From Pseudomonas sp. GM78 (GTDB lineage Bacteria; Pseudomonadota; Gammaproteobacteria; Pseudomonadales; Pseudomonadaceae): 64,000 nt of DNA. Below the pieces are notes generated by a model, which did not search any database, had not been told where the DNA came from, and saw only the letters and a program-made list of their open reading frames with translations. Below, piece after piece: positions 7,842-15,768 of this stretch (the first letter of the stretch is position 1; each line of letters starts with the position of its first letter). The DNA is taken from contig NZ_AKJF01000076.1 in NCBI RefSeq assembly GCF_000282475.1, positions 17,845 through 81,844 on the forward strand, given 5' to 3'. Made by a program: the position numbers and the translations under genes.

Positions 7842-9182
7842 TTAGTGCTTGCGAGCGAAGTACGCCTGGATTTTTTCGTTGAATATCGCCAGTGAAAGCA
7901 TCAACACAGCGAGCACGTTGACGGGGGTGTAGTGGTAGTAGTGAAGCGCCAGGCTAATTAGTCCGACTAAGGCCGTCATCAGCAAAAAGGTTGCCCAGGA
8001 CGACTTGAAAAAGCCGCCTCGTCCAACCTCCATCTCGATGATGCCTGACGTTGGGTTCTGTCTCTCATGCAGTGCCTTGAACAGCACTATCAGAAAAAGC
8101 AGGCCTATCTCCACCAGATCGAGCCAATTGACATCAAGGTTCGGCAGGCTGGCTGGTTCGCGGTCATAGTCCATGCCCAGGGTCACGAGGTTATCCAGCG
8201 CCATGGCATGCAGGTAAACGCCGGGTATCTTGCCGTGCACGGGCGAATGGACCAGGTCGCCAGTAGAGGTGATGTTCGCGCCGACCAACACCAGGCGATC
8301 ACGTAGCAATTTGGTCAGCAGAGCGCGATCTTCTGGCGTGCTCACTTCCAGGTCGCTGGCCGAGAGCGTGAAGTTATAGAGGCAGCGGGATTTTTCGGCG
8401 CCGGAAAGCTTCCAGAAAATTGCCTGGGCCAGCTCTTTCCCGACATCTTTCCAGAAGCCTTCAGGAGCTGAGCAGTGAGCAATGTCAGCGATGCGCATCT
8501 GTTCCGGTGCCAGATGGATCCCCCACTGGATGGCGATGGGCGGCCGCTGAACGGCATCTTGTGTATCGCTCGGCAGATCAGCACAGGAGTGTGATTGGCA
8601 ATACTGGCGATACATCAACAGAGCCGGCGTTTCCATCAGCCCTAGTGGTTTTTCGACCGCCAAAGGGTATTTGTCACCAAACCCGTTCCACGCCACCAGT
8701 GCAGGGCTGCTGACCTCAGCCAGGTTGACCAGCGTATTAGCCTGACCCTCCTCGCCACGCACCTGACCGGTGTTGGCCAGCAACAAGGGAATGCCCTGAT
8801 GACGATAGCGTTCGAAAACATTGGCCAGTAGCTGACTACCCAAAGCACGGTCGCCTTGGGAATGATCGTGGCTGTACATGAAGTCGACGAATACTGCTTT
8901 CGGCTTGTAGGCCAGCAAGCGTTTGAACAACTTGCTTTGCTCGTCGTAAGGCATCGGCCAGTGTGTGTTGTTGCGCATCAGGTACGCATCGTCGATCAGG
9001 ATGACGGCGACTTGCTGTTGCCCAATGTTTTTGTAGCCACTGGCAAATACCCGATTCAGCCATTGTGCTGAGGCGTAATTGCTCGAGCTCGATAGTCCGA
9101 AAGGATCAAGCACAGCGAGGACCACGAAAAGCACTCCAAGCACGCACTCCCAGCGAGAAAACAAAGGCGAATTGGCCGGCAT
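7842..9182 (-). CDS. CHASE2 domain membrane protein without output domain
   Basis: A 446-residue inner-membrane protein. One N-terminal membrane segment (about 12-28) is followed by a periplasmic CHASE2 sensor domain (about 35-340) with the family features AVILIDDAYL, VFVDFMYS, RDRLVLVGANI and GVYLHAMALDNL. Three C-terminal membrane helices follow (about 352-368, 398-415, 421-437), after which the protein ends in a few basic residues. CHASE2 normally feeds a cyclase, kinase or GGDEF domain; none is present. Two cysteine pairs in the periplasmic part suggest disulfides. It is the first gene of the operon with the small exported protein and the M48 lipoprotein, so its partner is likely in the envelope rather than the cytoplasm. 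Confidence 0.85.
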   Translation of the reverse strand: MPANSPLFSRWECVLGVLFVVLAVLDPFGLSSSSNYASAQWLNRVFASGYKNIGQQQVAVILIDDAYLMRNNTHWPMPYDEQSKLFKRLLAYKPKAVFVDFMYSHDHSQGDRALGSQLLANVFERYRHQGIPLLLANTGQVRGEEGQANTLVNLAEVSSPALVAWNGFGDKYPLAVEKPLGLMETPALLMYRQYCQSHSCADLPSDTQDAVQRPPIAIQWGIHLAPEQMRIADIAHCSAPEGFWKDVGKELAQAIFWKLSGAEKSRCLYNFTLSASDLEVSTPEDRALLTKLLRDRLVLVGANITSTGDLVHSPVHGKIPGVYLHAMALDNLVTLGMDYDREPASLPNLDVNWLDLVEIGLLFLIVLFKALHERQNPTSGIIEMEVGRGGFFKSSWATFLLMTALVGLISLALHYYHYTPVNVLAVLMLSLAIFNEKIQAYFARKH

Positions 9183-9313
9183 CCCTGGCTCGATATAGTC
9201 AAATTAGCCGACGATTTAAGTGAATGTGACGGCTGATGTCAAGGTGCCATCTTTTTGCGCTATCAGTTCGAAATATATAAAAGTCTCGATCGATTTAGAG
9301 CTATTCATGTGGT

Positions 9314-9415
9314 CATGTCGCTGAAAGTCGATTTCGGGAACATGTTCTGAAAACGTGTCGCCCGCGGCGACATATTCCAAATACGTGTCGCAAAAAGTGA
9401 AAAATTGCGACACGT
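9314..9415. repeat. Array of five CRTGTCGC half-sites, partly palindromic
   Basis: CATGTCGC at 9314, CGTGTCGC at 9354 and 9384, and the reverse copies GCGACATA at 9367 and GCGACACG at 9407. The last pair forms ACGTGTCGC / GCGACACGT around 15 nt of AT-rich DNA. The direct copies are spaced 40 and 30 nt apart, close to whole helical turns. The array lies just upstream of the Fic-like ORF. It looks like a repeated protein-binding site, but the factor is unknown. Confidence 0.6.
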
Positions 9416-9424
9416 TAAGGCGTC

Positions 9425-10225
9425 ATGTCTAGCTCGGAAATAGAAAGCATCGTCACCACCACGGATTTGCTGTTCCAGCATGCCCAAGACACGGCAAACC
9501 ACGCAGACCCGGCCACCAAAGAAGAGCTACGCTATCGAACGGCGCTGAGCCAAGGCTTCCAGTCCCTGGCTGAACGACCGTTATCCACCAACACCGCCGT
9601 GGAAATCTGTCGTACGTTGAAAGGCGCGAAACTGGATATTCGCCGCACACCCGGCACGCAGCTTGCCAATGACTGGACCGGTGAGGCCATCTATCCTTTT
9701 GTCGACGGCAATGGTCGTGTCGGGCGCGTCATCAATACTCTGTTTCTGTTTCTGATTCAGGAAGGCTTGCTGAACCTGCCGATTCTGTACCTCAGCCGCT
9801 ACATCATTGCCCAGCGTGCCGATTACTATCGACTCTTGCTGGAGGTGACGACCCAGCAGGCGTGGGAGCCATGGCTATTGTTCATGCTCAGTGCAGTAGA
9901 GGAGACCGCGCGTTGGACGACAACCAAAATTGCCGCAATCCGCGGATTGTCCGAACACACCACTCAATTTGTGCGTGACCAACTACCCCAAACCTACTCG
10001 CGGGAGTTGGTGGACGTCATCTTCGAACAGCCCTACTGCCGGATCAGCAATGTGGTAGACAAGAAAGTTGCGCAACGACAGGCCGCTTCGCGTCACCTGA
10101 AAGATCTGGTGACCATTGGTGTGCTGGAGGAGATTCAGGTGGGCAAGGAGAAGCTGTTTATCCATCCGAAACTGATGCAATTGCTCAGCCGTGCCAGTAA
10201 TGAATTCAAACGCTACTTCAGCTGA
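9425..10225 (+). pseudogene. Fic-family protein remnant, N-terminally and internally deleted
   Basis: An open 266-codon frame related to class II Fic AMP-transferases, with winged-helix-like C-terminal residues. It begins at SSEIESIVTTTD, which in full-length relatives lies about 60 residues in and holds the (S/T)xxxE(G/N)-type inhibitory helix. The canonical HPFxDGNGRxxR motif appears as YPFVDGNGRVGR, so the catalytic His is Tyr. The sequence passes straight from GTQLANDWTGE to AIYPF, skipping the roughly 60 residues that normally lie between the ANxxTGE segment and the active site. An AMP-transferase with these losses should be inactive. The downstream part, LYLSRYIIAQRADYYRLLLE, is well conserved. 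The frame is intact, so a non-catalytic protein could still be made, perhaps as a DNA-binding factor. Family lengths are from memory. Confidence 0.75.
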
Positions 10226-10273
10226 CGGTTGAGCTGAAAGAAAAAGCCTCGCCCTACGGGAGTTTTTAACTGA

Positions 10274-10286
10274 TTACACTGTGTAA
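10274..10286. promoter_or_regulatory. Palindromic operator candidate upstream of the tautomerase operon
   Basis: TTACACTGTGTAA is a perfect palindrome around one central base, about 105 nt before the first gene of the tautomerase/FrnE/SDR operon. Short palindromes of this kind are typical of TetR-family sites. No regulator gene of that family is in the neighbourhood. Confidence 0.5.
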
Positions 10287-10392
10287 CTAATGAAGTTCCC
10301 ACCCCCATCTTTATCCCCTCCAGCGAACTCCCTACATTGAGCTCCAACGCCTCTCCCATCATCCCGACGGGAAGGTCACTGGAGTTTCCCTC

Positions 10393-10611
10393 ATGCCTTT
10401 TGTAAGCGTGCGCATCACCCGCGATGGCGTTACCACTGAGCAGAAAGCTCAGGTGATTGCCGAGATCACTGAAACACTGGAGCGCGTCCTCAACAAACGT
10501 CCTGACCTGACCCACATCGTGATCGAGGAAGTCGACACCGATAACTGGGGCTACGCCGGTATCACCACCACTCAATACCGCCAGCAACTGGCGCAAGAGG
10601 GGCAGTCATGA
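10393..10611 (+). CDS. 4-oxalocrotonate tautomerase family protein
   Basis: A 72-residue protein starting MPFVSVRITRDGVTTEQK. Proline directly after the initiator Met is the catalytic base of the tautomerase superfamily once Met is removed. The length and the IVIEEVDTDNWG segment fit the small-subunit 4-OT type, which forms hexamers. The substrate is unknown. The stop codon overlaps the start of the next gene (ATGA at 10608), so it is translationally coupled to the FrnE-like oxidoreductase. The three-gene set may deal with an electrophilic or enolisable compound; this is inference from the families. Confidence 0.85.
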   Translation: MPFVSVRITRDGVTTEQKAQVIAEITETLERVLNKRPDLTHIVIEEVDTDNWGYAGITTTQYRQQLAQEGQS

Positions 10612-11264
10612 CGGCGTCGGTGACCATCGATTTCGTCTCCGATGTGGTGTGCCCATGGTGCGCACTGGGGGCGACGGCGCTGGAGCAGGCGATCGAGAAC
10701 GTGGCGGGTGAGGTGTCGGTCGAGCTGACTTACAAGCCTTTCGAACTGAACCCGAACATGCCGCCCGAGGGCGAGAAAGCCGTCGAGCACTTGATGCGCA
10801 AATACGGGCGCACCGCCGCAGACGTCGCCGCCGGCAAGAAGATGCAGATCGAACGCGGCGAGGCCATCGGCTTCAAGTTCGACCTGGAGAAGCGCACGCA
10901 CTTCTACAACACCTTCGACGCTCACCGTTTGTTGCTCTGGGCGCTGGAAGAAGGGCGCCAAGTGGCGCTGAAGAAAATCCTGCTTCGCGCTTACTTCAGC
11001 GAAGGCCAGAACCCGAGTGATCAGCAGACGCTGGTGCGGCTGGCGGGTAAAGCCGGATTGGACGAGGCCCGTGCACGCGAGGTGTTGGCATCGGGCGCCT
11101 TTGCCGAGGAAGTGCGTGAGCTTGAGGCGTTTTACCAGCAGCACGGCATCAATTCGGTCCCGGCCATGGTGTTGAACGGCCGTCACCTGGTGTCCGGTTC
11201 GCAATCGGTCGAGTACTACGAACAGATGTTGAGACAAATGGCGACGGCCCCTGCTGACGCCTGA
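10608..11264 (+). CDS. DsbA-family (FrnE-like) oxidoreductase
   Basis: A 218-residue cytoplasmic thioredoxin-fold protein of the DsbA/FrnE type. CPWC at residues 15-18 is the redox motif right after the first strand (TIDFVSDVVCPWC). The helical insert (KKMQIERGEAIGFKF) and the cis-Pro loop before a strand (INSVPAMVLNGRHLVSGSQ) are the family's other markers. There is no signal peptide, so it is not an envelope DsbA. FrnE-like proteins reduce disulfides or act as isomerase-like oxidoreductases. It overlaps the tautomerase stop by 4 nt and lies 42 nt before the SDR gene, forming an operon. Confidence 0.9.
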   Translation: MTASVTIDFVSDVVCPWCALGATALEQAIENVAGEVSVELTYKPFELNPNMPPEGEKAVEHLMRKYGRTAADVAAGKKMQIERGEAIGFKFDLEKRTHFYNTFDAHRLLLWALEEGRQVALKKILLRAYFSEGQNPSDQQTLVRLAGKAGLDEARAREVLASGAFAEEVRELEAFYQQHGINSVPAMVLNGRHLVSGSQSVEYYEQMLRQMATAPADA

Positions 11265-11306
11265 TTTATCGAATTTCAAACCCCATCATTGTCAGAGGTA
11301 TACATC

Positions 11307-12017
11307 ATGAGCAATTCGAAAAAAGTCGTTGTCATCACTGGCGCATCCCAAGGTCTCGGCGACGGCATGGTCAAGGCCTTCCGCGAACTCGGCTACCAGA
11401 TCGTCGCCACCTCGCGTTCGATCAAACCGTCCACCGATCCGGACATCCTCACCGTGGCTGGCGACATCGGTGAACCGGCGACCGCTCAACGCGTAGTTCG
11501 TGAAGCCATCGCACGTTTCGGCCGTATCGACACCCTGGTCAACAACGCCGGTATCTTCATCGCCAAGCCGTTCACCCAGTACACCGCTGAAGACTACGCC
11601 AATGTGCTGTCGGTGAACGTAAACGGCTTCTTCTATATCACTCAACTGGCCATCGCCGAGATGGAAAAACAGGGCAGCGGTCACGTCGTCAACATCACCA
11701 CCAGCCTGGTCGACCACGCTATTGACGGCGTGCCATCAGTATTGGCCTCGCTGACCAAAGGTGGCTTGAACGCGGCGACCAAATCCCTGGCCATCGAATA
11801 CGCCAAGCGCGGCATTCGGGTCAACGCAGTGAGCCCTGGCATCATCAAGACCCCGATGCACGGCGAAGAAACCCACGCCGCACTGGGCGCTCTGCACCCG
11901 GTCGGGCACATGGGCGACATCGATGACATCTCCCAGGCTGTCGTGTACCTGGACAACGCCAAGTTTGTTACCGGCGAAATCCTCCACGTTGATGGCGGGC
12001 AGAGCGCGGGTCACTAA
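11307..12017 (+). CDS. Short-chain dehydrogenase/reductase lacking the canonical Tyr
   Basis: A 236-residue Rossmann-fold SDR. The cofactor motif TGASQGLG is at residues 11-18 and NNAG at 79-82. The active-site Ser is present (S133 in NITTSLVD). The usual YxxxK is changed: K151 is there, but the position four residues before it is Ala (ASLTK), so the catalytic Tyr is missing. The C-terminal FVTGEILHVDGGQSAGH is standard. The ATG at 11307 was chosen over a TTG at 11289 because AGAGG lies at the right distance. It is the last gene of the tautomerase/FrnE operon and is followed by a terminator. Its reaction may be non-standard. Confidence 0.88.
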   Translation: MSNSKKVVVITGASQGLGDGMVKAFRELGYQIVATSRSIKPSTDPDILTVAGDIGEPATAQRVVREAIARFGRIDTLVNNAGIFIAKPFTQYTAEDYANVLSVNVNGFFYITQLAIAEMEKQGSGHVVNITTSLVDHAIDGVPSVLASLTKGGLNAATKSLAIEYAKRGIRVNAVSPGIIKTPMHGEETHAALGALHPVGHMGDIDDISQAVVYLDNAKFVTGEILHVDGGQSAGH

Positions 12018-12043
12018 GATCCGGGTTTTCAAACGGCAGAAAC

Positions 12044-12079
12044 AACAAAGCCCTCGTATTTCTACGAGGGCTTTGTTTT
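12044..12079 (+). terminator. Terminator after the SDR gene
   Basis: AACAAAGCCCTCGTA pairs with TACGAGGGCTTTGTT around a four-base loop. It also has A-rich flanking sequence on the other side, so it may stop read-through from the tRNA as well. Confidence 0.85.
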
Positions 12080-12082
12080 GTA

Positions 12083-12158
<76 letters not shown>

Positions 12159-12262
12159 GTGTCAGGGCGACGATTATAGCGATTGGGACGGTTCTGTAAA
12201 CCCCTGAATTCAGACTATTTTTGCGCAGGGCTCTGACCAGGATTTCTGGTGTGCGTTGAGCC

Positions 12263-12883
12263 TCATCGAGCGTTGTAAAACGTGGCGCCCGAGGGGATGT
12301 CTTTGTTGACGAACGACATGGCACCGATGGTGACGTTGTCGCCGATTGTCAGGGTGTCCGCGATGATGCAACTGTTGGCGCCCACGCTGACATTGTCGCC
12401 AATGACCAGATCGTAGCTGTCCAGTCCCAGGGTCTTGATGCCAATGGTGGTGTTTTGCCGGATGAAGAAGTTACGGCCGATTTTGACTTCACCGGTGATC
12501 ACTACGCCCGGCAGGTGGCCGATGCGAAAGCCTGAGCCTATTTGGGCGTCGATGCAGATGTCGACGCCGTACTTGAGGTTGAGCTTTCTCTCAAGACGCT
12601 TGGCATACCAGCGCGCCAAACCGTTTCCGGAATTAAAGTACTGGGCCAGTCGAAACATGAACAAGTAGCGCAGGACGTTGCTCTTGCGAGTCCGCTTGAG
12701 GACGTTGCTGATGAACCCTGTGCGGCTTCCGCGTTTTTTCTTGTTCGAGACTTCCGACCGCCAATGTTCTACCAAGGTGTCCAGATTCAAAACATAGCCC
12801 TGTTGATTGTTTGTGTTGTGAGGCCTTCGATAGTAGCTGCTGGCTATAACGATTCCTACGCTCACTTTCTGCCCAAATTTCAA
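12263..12883 (-). CDS. Hexapeptide-repeat acyltransferase (serine acetyltransferase-like)
   Basis: A protein of up to 206 residues with a left-handed beta-helix C-terminus: repeats such as GVDICIDAQIGSGFRIGHLP, VITGEVKIGRNFFIRQNTTI and GDNVSVGANSCIIADTLTIG. This is the CysE/colanic-acid-type O-acetyltransferase fold. The N-terminal half (FRLAQYFNSGNGLARWYAKR) is like surface-polysaccharide serine acetyltransferase relatives. The start is uncertain: the first 31 residues look unlike the family, and a TTG at 12790 (NLDTLVEHWRSEV) is a plausible alternative. There is no glycosyltransferase neighbour. The gene and its upstream DNA are visibly more AT-rich than the surroundings, which suggests it was acquired. 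Confidence 0.8.
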   Translation of the reverse strand: MKFGQKVSVGIVIASSYYRRPHNTNNQQGYVLNLDTLVEHWRSEVSNKKKRGSRTGFISNVLKRTRKSNVLRYLFMFRLAQYFNSGNGLARWYAKRLERKLNLKYGVDICIDAQIGSGFRIGHLPGVVITGEVKIGRNFFIRQNTTIGIKTLGLDSYDLVIGDNVSVGANSCIIADTLTIGDNVTIGAMSFVNKDIPSGATFYNAR

Positions 12884-13104
12884 CAGATATGTCTTTTGCT
12901 CAAATGCTTATGCACAACGGGATTCGCAATGCGGGAGGTATATGACGAATTTGTGGATCCGTTCTCAACTGTTCGCAAATCACTGTTTTTCTGGTTTTTT
13001 ATCCAAGTGTACGAAAACTGTACAGTGACGTTTCAGCTCTGAAACAGCTGTAAAATATTGGATCCATGATATTCCATCAACAGAGTTATCCACAGGTTGG
13101 GGTG

Positions 13105-14334
13105 TTAGGCGCGTTCTGCCAGCATCAGGAAGTTGCGCGGTGTGAGTTTGGTGTCACAGAACGTGCCGAGCCGAACCTTGTAGCCCTGCTCGCGCAGGAA
13201 AAGTGCGCGATCGAGCACCAGCCAAAGCTCCAGTGGGCGTCGGAAAAGTCCGCGCAGCAGCTCCAGATTGCGCACTTCAGCCAAACGTTGCCAACCGACG
13301 GTTTCCAGAGCCGGCCAATCCTGCGGGCCGATTGTGGATAACTCTTTGAGCTGGGCCAAATGATGGCAGTAATCGGCAAAGGGCTTGTCCAGCCAGGCGC
13401 TGGGCAGGGATGGCGTTGACAGGTATTCGTCAACGCCACGCAGTTGCCGCTGCAGCAGGTCGAAGGCCAGGCGTCGGGCCATGGAGGTGTCGCGTTGGCG
13501 TCGGACGCGTGCACCGGCGGTGACGGTTTCGCTCATCGGTAACGCCAGGTCATCGAGAGACAGCTGTAGGTTGGAGGCCATGGCGGCCGAGGAAAGTGGC
13601 GAGTACCGGGGAAGACTGATCCGGTTGTAGCAACAAGGAGCAATGGCGAGTTGTTTGCAGCCTGCTGCGCTGGCGAGTTGAATCAATCGCACGTGGAGAT
13701 CGCCGCAGGCGTGCAGTGCGACGGGGGTGTGTTCGGCGTTTAACAACGCGGCTACATCGACAGCGAGCACATCCTGCTCGACATGCAGCGCATGCAACTG
13801 ATGGCGTTGACTCAGAGCCTGACCGCTGGCGACCAGTGTCGGGTCATATTCCAGGCAAGTCAGCTGTTGGCCGGTTTGCAGCAAGCGTCTTCCTAGGTGC
13901 CCTTTGCCCGAGCACCAGTCCAGCCAATGCTTGGGCGTATCGGCGAAGTTCAATCGACTGGCAAAGGTTTCTATTTGCTGCAACTTGCGCCCGGGTACGT
14001 CGATGTTCAATCGATGACCCGCCGCTTCCAGCGCATGGGCGGGCAATTCATCCACGGTACTCAGCGCAAGGGACATCGTCGCCAAGGTTGCAAAAGGTTC
14101 CGGCGCATCCAAAAGGGCGGGTTGGTTGTGTGCGTTTTCCGCCTCTTCCAGTGACCGTTCGCGTAGCCAGGCGGCCAGCTCGGGGTAGGTGGTTTCCCAA
14201 GGCAGTTGCAGATGCGTGAAGGGGCGTGGTTTCCACAGCGCCTGATGCGCTGTCAGAAAAGTGTCCAGCGCGGTGAAACGGGCGAGCAGTTCCTCGCCCG
14301 TCAGCACCCGAGGATCAACGCCCTTGGCAGGCAT
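13105..14334 (-). CDS. SAM-dependent methyltransferase domain protein
   Basis: A 409-residue protein. The central SAM-binding motif is LDWCSGKGHLGRRLL, followed by the acidic end of the second strand (LTCLEYDPTLV), HACGDLHVRL and the characteristic APCCYNRI. These fit the Methyltransf_32-type family; the substrate is unknown. The ATG at 14334 (MPAKGVDPRVLTGEELL) was chosen over a longer open frame because it gives a normal start and overlaps the end of the ABC permease gene by only 20 nt. This makes it the last gene of the ABC transporter operon. The link between transporter and methyltransferase is unexplained. Confidence 0.8.
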   Translation of the reverse strand: MPAKGVDPRVLTGEELLARFTALDTFLTAHQALWKPRPFTHLQLPWETTYPELAAWLRERSLEEAENAHNQPALLDAPEPFATLATMSLALSTVDELPAHALEAAGHRLNIDVPGRKLQQIETFASRLNFADTPKHWLDWCSGKGHLGRRLLQTGQQLTCLEYDPTLVASGQALSQRHQLHALHVEQDVLAVDVAALLNAEHTPVALHACGDLHVRLIQLASAAGCKQLAIAPCCYNRISLPRYSPLSSAAMASNLQLSLDDLALPMSETVTAGARVRRQRDTSMARRLAFDLLQRQLRGVDEYLSTPSLPSAWLDKPFADYCHHLAQLKELSTIGPQDWPALETVGWQRLAEVRNLELLRGLFRRPLELWLVLDRALFLREQGYKVRLGTFCDTKLTPRNFLMLAERA

Positions 14335-15004
14335 CGACGCGCAACCAGCGCTCCAGCAGCTTGAAGCCGCGTACCAGCACATAGGCCATCAACAGATAGA
14401 ACATGCCGGCGGCGAAGAAGATCTCCACCGGCAGGTAGGTTCGGGCGATGATGGTGCGGGCCATGCCGGTCAGCTCCAGCAGGGTCACGGTGCTGGCCAG
14501 GGCGCTGGCCTTGAGCATCAGGATCACTTCGTTGCTGTAGGCCGGCAGGCCGATGCGCGCCGCGCGGGGCAGCATGATGAAGATCAGTGCCTTGGTTTTC
14601 GACATGCCAAGTGCCCGTGCCGCTTCGATCTCACCTGGCGGAATCGCCTGGATCGCGCCGCGCAGGATTTCAGCGATGTAGGCGGCGGTGTGCAGGGTCA
14701 TGGTCGCCGTGGCGCACCAGAACGGATCGCGCAGGTAAGGCCACATCGAACTGTTACGGATCACGTCGAACTGCGCCAGCCCGTAATAGACCAGGAACAG
14801 TTGAACCAGCAACGGCGTCCCACGGAAAAAGAAGATGTAGCCGTAGGGAAATGCCCGCACCCACCACAGGCGCGACGAACGCGCGATACCCAGCGGAATC
14901 GCCAGCAGCAGACCGGCAATCACGGCAATGGCGACCAGTTCCAGGGTCAGGGTTGCGCCCTGGGCCAGTTTCGGCAGCCACTTGATGATGACTTCCCAGT
15001 TCAT
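14315..15004 (-). CDS. Basic amino acid ABC transporter permease (HisM-like)
   Basis: A 229-residue inner-membrane permease of the His/Arg/Lys/ornithine family. It begins MNWEVIIKWLPKLAQG, and the EAA loop (EIEAARALGMSKTKALIFIM) contacts the ATPase. RGTPLLVQLFLVYYGL is the family signature near the third helix. A long upstream frame was discarded: it runs through the overlapping HisQ gene in another frame. Its ATG overlaps the end of the HisQ-like gene by 4 nt. It pairs with that protein to form the heterodimeric channel. Confidence 0.92.
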   Translation of the reverse strand: MNWEVIIKWLPKLAQGATLTLELVAIAVIAGLLLAIPLGIARSSRLWWVRAFPYGYIFFFRGTPLLVQLFLVYYGLAQFDVIRNSSMWPYLRDPFWCATATMTLHTAAYIAEILRGAIQAIPPGEIEAARALGMSKTKALIFIMLPRAARIGLPAYSNEVILMLKASALASTVTLLELTGMARTIIARTYLPVEIFFAAGMFYLLMAYVLVRGFKLLERWLRVDACQGR

Positions 15005-15696
15005 TGGGTGCTCCTCGCGAAGCCGCGAGCGGCGCGTTTTTCCAGGAAGTGCATGCCGGTCATGGCCAGAATCGTCAGGCTCAGATACATGAATGCCGCG
15101 ACCATATAGAAGGTGAACGGTTGCTTGGACACGGTCACGCCGATTTGCGCGTGACGCATTATTTCTTCCAGGCCGATCACCGACACCAGCGCGGTGTCTT
15201 TCATCAGGATCATGAACAGGTTGCCCAGGCCGGGCAGGGCGATGCGCCACATCTGCGGCATGATCAAGCGGGTGAAGATGCGCCATTTCGACAGGCCCAG
15301 GGCCACGCCGGCCTCACGATGGCCTTTGGGGATGGCAAGGATCGCGCCGCGAAACACTTCCGTGGCGTAGGCGCCAAAGCACAGGCCCAGGGCGATCACG
15401 CCCGCAGCGAAGGCATTGAGCTCAAGGTCAGGGTTACCGAAAAACTCGCCCAGGGCGCGCATCAGGTTAACCGTGCCGAAATAGATCAACAGCACCCAGA
15501 GCAGTTCCGGGATGCCGCGAACCAGTGTCGAATAAGTGCCGCCAAGCCATTGCAGCGGCTTGTACGGGGAAGTCTTGGCCAAGGCGCCGAGCAGACCGAG
15601 TACCAGCCCCAGGCACAGGGCCGAGAGTGCCAGTTTCACAGTCATCAGCGCGCCAGCGGCGAGCGCCGGGCCGAATCCGTAGAGGTCGATAATCAT
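15001..15696 (-). CDS. Basic amino acid ABC transporter permease (HisQ-like)
   Basis: A 231-residue permease starting MIIDLYGFGPALAAGALMTV. It has about five membrane helices, the motif RGIPELLWVLLIYFG and the EAA loop HREAGVALGLSKWRIF. It forms the channel with the HisM-like protein and lies between the binding-protein gene (72 nt gap) and the HisM-like gene (4 nt overlap). The order ATPase, binding protein, permease, permease matches a second basic amino acid transporter of pseudomonads, distinct in order from aotJQMOP. Confidence 0.92.
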   Translation of the reverse strand: MIIDLYGFGPALAAGALMTVKLALSALCLGLVLGLLGALAKTSPYKPLQWLGGTYSTLVRGIPELLWVLLIYFGTVNLMRALGEFFGNPDLELNAFAAGVIALGLCFGAYATEVFRGAILAIPKGHREAGVALGLSKWRIFTRLIMPQMWRIALPGLGNLFMILMKDTALVSVIGLEEIMRHAQIGVTVSKQPFTFYMVAAFMYLSLTILAMTGMHFLEKRAARGFARSTQ

Positions 15697-15768
15697 GGAT
15701 TTCTTTTCAAATCGCGGCAGGCAATACCGTAAGCCGGCGCCATCAGGCGCCGGCCAGGCAGGTCAGGA

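Noticed and set aside
13086-13094. TTATCCACA, a perfect DnaA box, near 13.1 kb
   Set aside because: Only one copy is seen, with no AT-rich unwinding region and no dnaA, dnaN or replication genes. One 9-mer is not enough to call an origin.
14315-15286. Extended start for the HisM-like permease (323 codons)
   Set aside because: The first 90 codons read through the overlapping HisQ-like gene in another frame and look nothing like a permease. The start MNWEVIIKW at 15004 is normal.
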